Origin: Cheilinus undulatus | Taxonomy: Eukaryota; Chordata; Actinopteri; Labriformes; Labridae | Reading direction: 5' to 3' | NCBI RefSeq assembly: GCF_018320785.1 | Contig: NC_054867.1 | Span: 35,033,855 to 35,097,854 of the forward strand | DNA: 64,000 nucleotides | Shown here: positions 37,532-46,400 of the stretch, piece by piece | How positions within the stretch are numbered: the stretch's first letter is position 1 | How the letters are laid out: each line of letters begins with the position of its first letter | Notes under the pieces: model-generated | Databases searched by the model: none | What the model saw: the letters and a program-made list of their open reading frames with translations, nothing else | Told to the model about the DNA's origin: nothing | Program-made: the position numbers and the translations under genes

Positions 37532-38595
37532 CAGTGGTTCTCAACTGGTGGGTCGGGACCCAAAAGTGGGTCGTGTTTCCAGTGAGTCTAGAATTTGTGC
37601 TTGGAAGAAAAAGGGGGACAAAAAGTTTTTGATGCACAAAAATCCTTGATACTTAAATGACATCACCTTCAAAGGTAGAGGACAGACTGTTCATGAAGCT
37701 GGGGTAGTTGGCAACTTTTGGGAAATAAGGTGGAACTGGCAAGTAAATTTCAGTAATTTTACCTCATTTATTTTCTCTTCTTGGAGTAAAAGAGTAACCT
37801 TGCAAAGCAGATGGATACCCCCGTTTCCTTGTTTCTCACTGGCAAATCCATCTTGCAAAGCTCCTATCTGAACAGTTTTGGCCCGGTTAGAAAGTGACAG
37901 GACCAATCAGAGAGGGGGGCAGTACTTTCGGGTGCTGCAGAGTCAGATGCTGTTATGGCAGAAGACATTAGCATGGATGCTGCTAAAGTGCTAGTTTTAT
38001 CAGAACTTGACACATTTCTTCGTTAAAAGAACAAAGAACAGCAGTGAGTTGTTTTCTTTAAAAAACGACTGAAGTCGTGTACTGACATGTCTACAGTCAC
38101 CATGGTTTGCGTTATCCAGTTCTTTATGGAGTTAATTCCATGCTGCGCCTGTGCACCTCTGTAGCAGCGACGACGTCACGTGTTTTGTTGCTCTGAATGG
38201 CCCATAAAGATGTGACAGACAGAACATTCATCCAATCATACTCCAAGTTTTTGTCAAAGGCTCTGCCCTTTTCCAAACGCTGTATATCGCAAGTTTTCCA
38301 GATGGATGTGTGAAACAAATCCATCTGGCGTGCCAGGTTAGTAAAAGAGCTGGTTCCTCCCCAGAATAAGACGATTTCTTGAGAAAGTTTCCATTCAATC
38401 TTGGATGCCTTCTGTAACTAGATGCCTTCAGACATATTCGCATTGTCTGTTTTCTTTAGGCTAATCATGTTGTGTTTCATCTAAGGTCCAAACTGCAACA
38501 TTCTCCATTGAATGCATTTGTGTGGCTGATTTTCTTTTTTTTTTTTTCGGTTGCGATTTCTCATTAGAAGGAGGTGTTGGGTCTCCTCTCTCCTC
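37532..38595 (+). repeat. hAT-type MITE hosting a nested insertion
   Basis: Begins 'cagtggttctcaactggtgg' and is collinear with the repeat at 49,580-50,016. Shared blocks include 'acatcaccttcaaagg', 'agttggcaactttt', 'gaaagtttccattca' and 'atttctcat'. The collinearity is interrupted exactly once, at 37,795-38,340, by the family A transposon. The right terminal repeat is missing, so this copy is truncated about 100 bp before the PPCS start codon. Confidence 0.75.
37795..38340 (-). mobile_element. Family A non-autonomous transposon, copy 3 (546 bp, 9-bp TSD)
   Basis: Inserted in inverted orientation. On the plus strand it starts TAACCTTGCAAAGCAGATGG and ends GCCAGGTTA. It is flanked by the perfect 9-bp repeat gtaaaagag at 37,786-37,794 and 38,341-38,349. 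The paralogous repeat at 49,580-50,016 shows the empty site at 49,751-49,765. The plus strand carries a CCAAT box at 37,903-37,907, a start codon at 37,955 (MAEDISMDAAKVLVLSEL, then a stop) and a donor-like GTGAGT at 38,044. The element lies 362 bp upstream of the PPCS start codon and points this promoter-like strand at PPCS. Confidence 0.9.
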
Positions 38596-38702
38596 AAAAA
38601 TATCACGTTTCAGTTAAAAGCAATTTCCATACTGTGACTTTTTTATATTTACTTTGCTACACTTAATCCTCCTCTCTCATGTCCCCTCCCTCTGATAAGG
38701 TG

Positions 38703-40792
38703 ATGGCTGAACCCAGAGTATCTTCCATCGATGGAAAGTTAGCTGAAGAATTTGCTGTTCCCTCCCACGTTGAGGAGGTCAAAGAGAAGATGACTGCTTT
38801 TGCTGCACATCATGCAGCAGCAGGCCGCAGGGTGGTGCTTATCACATCAGGAGGCACCAAAGTTCCTCTTGAGTCCCGCACCGTTCGCTTCCTGGATAAC
38901 TTCAGCAGCGGCAGGCGAGGAGCCTGCTCAGCAGAGTATTTCCTAGATGCGGGTTACGCTGTTGTCTTCCTACACAGACACCGCTCCCTCTACCCCTACA
39001 CACGCATGTTTTCAACCATAAACATGCTGGATGCCCTAATGTTCAGAGGTGGAAAGGGAGCAGAGAGTGACTCAGGTGAGGTGGTGGTTAACCAAGAGGT
39101 GCTTCCAAACATTGCCAAAGCGCTGAAGAGGTACCAGGAAGTGAAAGAAGGACGACTTCTGCTGCCCATTGAGTTCAGCACACTGTCAGAGTACCTGCAT
39201 CTTCTCAAAGCAGCAGCTCAGGCTCTCAGCACAATAGGTACAAGACATCACTAATGCTCATATTGTTGTGGCTCATATCAACTGTGTTCCTAGCTTGTGT
39301 TCAAATATTTATTATCTCCCCAGGATCCAAGGCCATGTTTTATTTGGCTGCAGCAGTGTCTGATTTCTACATCCCAGCGTCTGAGATGCCCGAACACAAA
39401 ATCCAGTCTTCCAACGGACCTCTTCAAGTGAGTACAATTCAGCAAATTCAGCAAAAGCCAATGTTAAGGTGTTTAATTTTTTTTTTGTTTTTTTAGCCAT
39501 ATTGGTGGCATTTCTCTGAGGATGCAGGCTGAGAAGGATAAGATACAATTAAACAGCCACAAAAACAGCTAAAAGCTCCAAGGGTCTATCTCACACTAAC
39601 CCCTTCACACAAACACTCCAGCATTGGGGGTGATCTCCATCTGACATGGTGCCCTCAGTGAAGTACCCTTCTTGAATGAAAACAGCTGCAAACTTTGGAT
39701 TGAACTTCCTTTATTCACTCCGAAAAAGGGAAATTTATATAACCATGATTTGATTTTACTCAGAATTGTTTATAATGTTGACAGCTTGTAATGAATCATC
39801 CTAGGCTCAGGTTCATCATTTATAGGAAGTCCCACTTATGAACTCAGTGGTTCTGTCCCTTGACAACCTCTTGCATTTGGAATTTGGCATGTAGATGTTT
39901 CTTGATATTATATTTTGACTGTTGAGTTGAGAGATTTAAAACTTTTAAAGGGAGTGTTTCCAGAAAAGAGGAAGAGGAACACAGGTCCACATAAATACTG
40001 TGGTGCAGTCTCATTAAAATCACTCAACAATTTCAGAAAAAAACTTGAGGGGGCATTTCTTCTTTCATCCTGTAGTTTCAACCTGATGTTTCCCAAGAGG
40101 ATTAGTGGTTTCAGTTGCTGAAACAAACCACTATGAGGTCAAATAAACTCTGTAATTGTGTATGAGACCCCTTATATCATCTTGACTTCTTGATTTTTAT
40201 ATTTTAGTTTTGCTTAGAGGTATTTTAGTTTGTGTGGGTGATAAAGCAGCTTTTTTATGCATAAAATAACTCTCATGATAAACAAAGAAAGGCGTTAACA
40301 CTTGCTCAGTATGTCAGCATTCGTGCAGACTTGATGGTGGAAGGTTTAACAACTCACTCAGGTTTTTGATCTGCACTAAGTGTGGCAAACTCTTCAAGAG
40401 TGTGTAAAAAGAAGTTGAAAGTGCTTTTAGACTTTTAATGACAACTCCTATTTTGTCCTCTTTAGCTCAGCTTGAACATGGTCCCAAAGATCCTGTCCCC
40501 ACTGGTGAAGGACTGGGCCCCTCAAGCTTTCGTCATATCATTTAAACTGGAGACAGATGCCACTATCCTGCTGGACAAGGCTCGACGGGCTCTGGACACC
40601 TACAGACATCAGGCGGTAGTGGCCAACGTACTGGACTCTAGACGGGGTTATGTGGTGGTGGTGACCCCTGAGACTCAGGTGGAGCTGATCCTCTCCGAGC
40701 AGGACGTGAAGAATGAGGTAGACATAGAGGAGAGGATAGTCAGCAACCTTACTTTAGCACACAACAAGTTCATAAGCGAACAAGTGGGTTGA
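38703..40792 (+). CDS. ppcs: Phosphopantothenoylcysteine synthetase, 3 coding exons, 321 aa
   Basis: PPCS joins 4'-phosphopantothenate to cysteine, the second step of coenzyme A synthesis from vitamin B5, in the cytosol. Coding exons are 38,703-39,237, 39,324-39,427 and 40,466-40,792. All junctions keep frame with GT-AG borders. Family signatures are TSGGT (residues 48-52), [11 protein letters not shown] (63-73), [11 protein letters not shown] (184-194), [10 protein letters not shown] and ISFKLETD (237-244). The length is close to the human protein (311 aa). I start at 38,703 (gtgATGG, purine at -3) and not at the in-frame ATG at 38,679, which has a poor context and lies in a pyrimidine tract. 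That tract plus AG at 38,698-38,699 looks like a 3' splice site, so an upstream 5' UTR exon is likely. A transposon sits just upstream. The gene ends tail to tail with UTP3. Confidence 0.95.
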
Positions 40793-41039
40793 CTTCAGTT
40801 ATCCACTCTGCATGTTTGAGTCAGAGACGCATTAGTTGATGTGCTCTTATTTGATCCTTAACTTGGCTTAATTCGTATTTTCCAGTTTTACTAAGACCTT
40901 ACTGTATATTCAGTTTGTTGCAGGGTTGCATTACCTTAGTCATAACTGTAATAATACACACATAATGCCTACCCCTGTTATGTTGGTGTGCTCTTAAAAG
41001 TGGGCCTTAAAGCTAACAAAGCTGTCTCTGTACAGGGAC

Positions 41040-41045
41040 AATAAA
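41040..41045 (+). terminator. Candidate PPCS polyadenylation signal AATAAA
   Basis: A canonical AATAAA lies about 250 bp after the PPCS stop codon and before the UTP3 3' end. It is the first such hexamer on the plus strand downstream of the gene. Confidence 0.5.
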
Positions 41046-41128
41046 CAGCTTATTAAAAGGTTGTAAAATGTTTATCAAATGATCAGAATAGGACATTTTT
41101 ACATCAATAACTGGCAGATGAAAAAGCC

Positions 41129-41134
41129 TTTAAT
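41129..41134 (-). terminator. Candidate UTP3 polyadenylation signal ATTAAA
   Basis: On the minus strand the common variant ATTAAA occurs about 110 bp after the UTP3 stop codon. Together with the PPCS signal on the other strand it leaves only about 85 bp between the two convergent cleavage regions. Confidence 0.35.
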
Positions 41135-41245
41135 ATGCTGTACTACAGTGATCACCAGTAATAATAAACATTTACAAATACAGTCAAATGTTGTTTTTTC
41201 ACTCTCATAACTACATTTAGCAGCACATTTTGGATTCCCACCCAG

Positions 41246-43451
41246 TTACTTAAACTTGACACTCTTCTTGACACCAGCACGAATACCAGACAGCTCTCCA
41301 CTGTATCTTGTCTCCTCCTTACGAACCTCGCGGACCTGAAGAGCATAAATTTCTGATTATAATTACATCATATTGGAAATGTGTTTGACACATCAGCATT
41401 TACTCTAGGTATGAAGATGGGGCCCTGGTAGCCTCATAGTTCTATCTGCACGCCACATGTTCAGAGGCTATTTTCAATGCGGTGTCCAGGTTTCAAGTGA
41501 GGCCCCCAGTTTCCAACTCTCAGCTTTCATAGCTCTCACAAAAGATGCCATAAAGGTCCCCCAAAAAATACATCTTCATGAAAGGATAAGAGAGCTTTAT
41601 CATCGATGTGTCGAATACAAACCTGGCCCTTTCTGCGGATTTTGGCTCGTCTGAACTTCTCTCTGTGTTTGACTCGGGGATTGCGGTCGATCTTCTTCCT
41701 CTTTGGTGTGAGCCCCTTGTTCTTTGCCATCTGTGGAACACAGAGGGACAGACTTAGAACAGCTGTTCAGCTGACACAAGATGCATGATGTGAATTATTA
41801 AGTGCTATGAATGCTGAAATATTTTAATAACTACTGTAAGATGCATCCACAAAGCCTTAAAACGTAAGTACAATACGATTAATGACACAATCATTCTCTG
41901 AACAACAACGCTCCCTTAAAGTTGTTTTGGCTTTAGGTTGACATATAAATCCCTTAATGACCCCAGAATTGTCTGATAGAGGCCCAGTTTCAGCTCAGAT
42001 TTAAACTTGACAGTATAGTCATGAGGGAGACATGGAGAAAAGCACATATTAAAGCTGTTTGTTTTGGTTATAATAAAAAAGGTTTTTTAAAAATTAATAT
42101 CTAGACAACAGCAAAACAACAATCCATCTTTATTTAATTTTTCTAAATTTAGCTTTTTCACGTGAACTAGGCACCTTTCTAGAGCTGTCTGTAGGTTGAC
42201 CATTTTGCATCTAAATAGTTTGAGAAAAGGCAGAGGCTTTGAAAAAGAGTGTGATTGGATGAATGTTCTGTCTGTCACATCTCTACGGGCCAATCAGAGC
42301 AACAAAACACGTGATGTAGCCGCTATTGAGCTGCGCATGTGCAGCTTGGGAGGTATAACGCAAAACATGGCGACTATAGACATGTAAGTACTCGACTTGT
42401 CGTTTCTGAAGAGAAAACAACTCACTGCTGTTCTTTGTTCTTCTTTGAATGGAGTATTGTTGTCAAACTCTGATAAAACTGGCGCTTTAGCAGCATCCAC
42501 GCTAATCTCTTCCTCCATAACTGCACCAGCTCTTGCTGCTGCTTGTTTACGTCACGACTCTGCCATGCCTGAAAGTACTGCCCCTCATAGCTGATTGGTC
42601 CTATCACTTTCTAACCGGGCCCAAATGGCTCAGACGGGAGCTTTGCTAGATGGATTTGCCAGTGAGAAACAAGGAAACAGGTGTATCCATCTGCTTTGCA
42701 AGGGTATCTCAATAGCCCACAAAGCTTCTTTAGCTTGCAACAAAAACAATTTTTGATATTTCAACTGCATAGTTAGATTATTACAATTATATTATTATCT
42801 CCAGTTCATAAAGTATTGTTGTTTTCAATGTTTTCCATGAACATGACTGAATTGTATTATAGGTTAGATTAAATGAGATGCTGGACCTTCGCTTTAGGAA
42901 ATTCTGTCGACCTGGTCCTCCAAGAATTTTAATCAGGGTTCCTGCAGATCCTTGAAAAGTCTGGAAATTTTAAATTTAAGGCAAAAGGTCTTTGTTCTTG
43001 AGAGGTCTTGAATTTTAAAGGCACTTTAACTAAGATGTGTCTTTATCCAATTTTTGTTTTCTAGCTAAATTTAACTTTTCTTGCATTTATGCTTGCAGCA
43101 TTTATTATGATTAATATAGTATGTGTTATAGTGATAGAAAAGATGCATTAAATGTGCTAGAAATAATCACTTTTAGGATTTTGTGACCCAAAAAAGTATC
43201 AGATCATTTGACATTTCATGAACAGTGCATTAAATTAGAGAATTCAGCTCTATTTAGTGTACTGAGAATCTCACACATCTCATTTCTACCGTTTGCTGCA
43301 CAAAAGTGGTATTAATTTGTCTCAGCTCATGTCTTTAAAGGATCTAAAAAGTCTTTAATTAATATTAAAAACAGTGTGGGAACCCTGTTAAAGTATACTT
43401 GTTCAACCCTATCAATCAACTCTGAATTATTGAGGCAAAAGACCAAAAAAT

Positions 43452-43487
<36 letters not shown>

Positions 43488-46400
43488 CACATTTACAATG
43501 AAGTTTGATGGGAGCATCTTACTCTAAATCCCAGTATTCCTGCATGTTAATGGTTGTTATTCAGTACCTGGTAAGTGATTCCTCTCTTAGCATCTGGATC
43601 CAGCTCTTCCTCCTCATCCTCCTCCATCCTGCAACAAATCAATTTATCAACCCCCGTTTTGTTTTTGTACAGACCAGAATTCAGAATTTCTATTCATACG
43701 TACTCTTCAGCTTCTGGCACATCACTCTTCCTCTTCTTTTTCATTCGCTGCTCAATGTCTCGATAGAAGCGCAGAGCGGCTTCCTCATCCAGGTCAGAGT
43801 CTGAGTCCTCCTCCGCCTCAGGATGAGCTTCTCCAGAATCCTGCAAACATAGAGCGCTCATTATCATTCAAGGTCCATGACAGAGATCAGGAACTTCCAT
43901 ACTGAAAATATGAAAGTATGCTAAAATCTCACCTTTTTGTTCTTATTGGAGATCTTCGTCTTCTTGCTTTCTGCTGGTCTGCTCGGGGCCTCTTCCCTCT
44001 CTTCGCCTGCCAGTAGCTGGCGATACTGCGGTGCAAGCCGAGCATCTACTGAGCCCAGTTCATTGATGAGCTGCAGGCATTCAAGAGTCACTTAGAGGTG
44101 TGTGTGTGTGGCAGATATTTAAGACCAATTAGCTATATGTACCATTCAGTATTCATGCATTTTCTTGCCTGAAAACTGTTGAAATTGACTTTTTTAAAAC
44201 TCCAATTTCAGCAAACCTGTTAGGCTGGTGTTAATGTCACTATGTGTGGACTCACATTTCTGTAGGTGAGCAGCCTTTCAATCACAGGATGGTTATGAGC
44301 AGGGATGCGTTTGGCTTTCAGTACCAGGTAGAAACTGATATTTGTGCAGTAACTGTGACAGAAAGGTTTCATGAGTGATTCAGTGAAAGAGTGTGACATG
44401 ACTTACAGTAAGTAATGCAGTATAAATCTAACTTACTTGAGATAAAGTTGTTGTTTTGTCTTGAGATAGTCAGCGCCCTTAGGAAAAAAACAGAACCAGG
44501 TTATTCAAACGTCTTTGTTTCAAAAGGTCTAGGTGGCCATAATTTGTATTTCATTCAGTTCTCCTTTGGTAAGAAGTCAATTTTGGTCATTTTCTCAAGA
44601 TCTTGACTTAGTAACAGGCTGGTTTCCCCATGATGAGCTAATGTCTTCACCTTCAGAAAACAATAATTTACTCATCATCACAAGAATCCCAGAGTTTTGT
44701 ATATCCCATGATAACAATAAATAAATCAAGTTCTTCAGAAGACAACCAAAGTTTACTGGTTATCATAGGGAAAACAGAGTAAAACAAAAACTAATAAGTC
44801 AGATCCCTAGGGACTCTATACTTTGCTAAATCTGCATGACACATTTTTGACACCTTAATTTTTCAACGTGTGTACATATGAAGTCCACAGCTGAATATAT
44901 AGGCATAACAACCATGAATTTATGAGTCATAACCTCAAATAAAATAATTAAATAAATAAAAGGTAATGCTTTGTGGTTAAATTTCCAATAGTCTCTCAAT
45001 TCTCAGTATAAACAGCTAACCATCTTGCAATTTAAAACTATGATTTTGTTTTTCCATTTTGAAGATTTTCTCCACTGTCCTACCACTCTACTTCGCTTCC
45101 ATAGAATAGAATTTTTAGCAGAGATCCACAGTATTTACACCATAATCACTATCCCTTAGTGATACAGTTCTTTCAGAAGAATCTGAATTACAAAGAGAGG
45201 CTTGCTAGGATTTCATCTGAGTATCTCTTGCAGTGTACAGTTTTCCAGAAAATACTTTTTTGACATTTGCAAAATATACATGAATGATCTGCATCTGACT
45301 CAACCCTCTGCAGCATGGTGGACTTATTCAAATATTTACTCTTTACCTGGGGTGTGATTTTTTTGAAGGATTAAATTTTCAAGATAACTAAACCTTGATT
45401 ATTTGGGTAATGTTTGATGTATTTCCTTATGCTAATCATCATTAAATATCAGTGTATTGAACCCTGATTCCCATCTATGTGACAGTTTTAATATTATCTG
45501 GATACTTCCACACAAGTAAGTACATTTTATTTTCAACAATAAAAATAAAAGCTGCCCCAACTATAACATTAATCCCTTACATATTCTACACCAAAAGAGA
45601 TGACATGTTATTAAAGAATCTTAAAAGCCATGTAGTTAAAGGAATAAAATTAGCTACATATCCATTCAATTGATAGTCATATGAACAACCTTATGTGTCA
45701 TGGATAACCATAACTTACATCATGAGTAACTACATACCCATACCTGCCCCATAAGTAGGCTTTCAAATTTGTTTCTGACTATTCTTATATAGAAATAATA
45801 AAAACACTACTTTAGCATTTAAGCTCTGGTGATAAATTCAGAGGTAAAAGTGAATGCACTGACCTTGCCTGGTGGGATCTTTCCGTCCTCAACCATCTTA
45901 ACGAGGGGCTGCAGCTCCTCCTTCAGTTCAGTGAGCTGAAAACAAAAGACAGCGTTAATGATCTTACATCTTAACATTTTTTAGCATCACAAATATTTTA
46001 TGGCTATTTCATGTGAATTTGTTTTGTGTGTGTTTTAGTTACATGTAGGTCAGTTCTGATCTCTTGTATGTTTTTTAAAGGTCTAACCCATAATTCACAA
46101 ATACACCGACTGCAGGTCAACAGCAGATTATTTTGGCTTTCTATGCTGGCCACACACTACAGGATTTTAAGCTCAAGTCGAGGCCAGATTTGCCTGCCCC
46201 CATGATCATGGGGATGTATCCTGAGTGAAGGCTCGTCATAAAATGATTATTTGTCTCAAGTGATAATCCTCAAGTGTGAGGTGACAACAAGATAACTTTA
46301 CTGCCCAAAATCGCATCGTAGCCTTCCAGCCAGGGTTTTATCCTGATTCTTTTCCTTGTTTTATGTGTTTTTCTACAACAGTAACACATGCCAGGACCCC

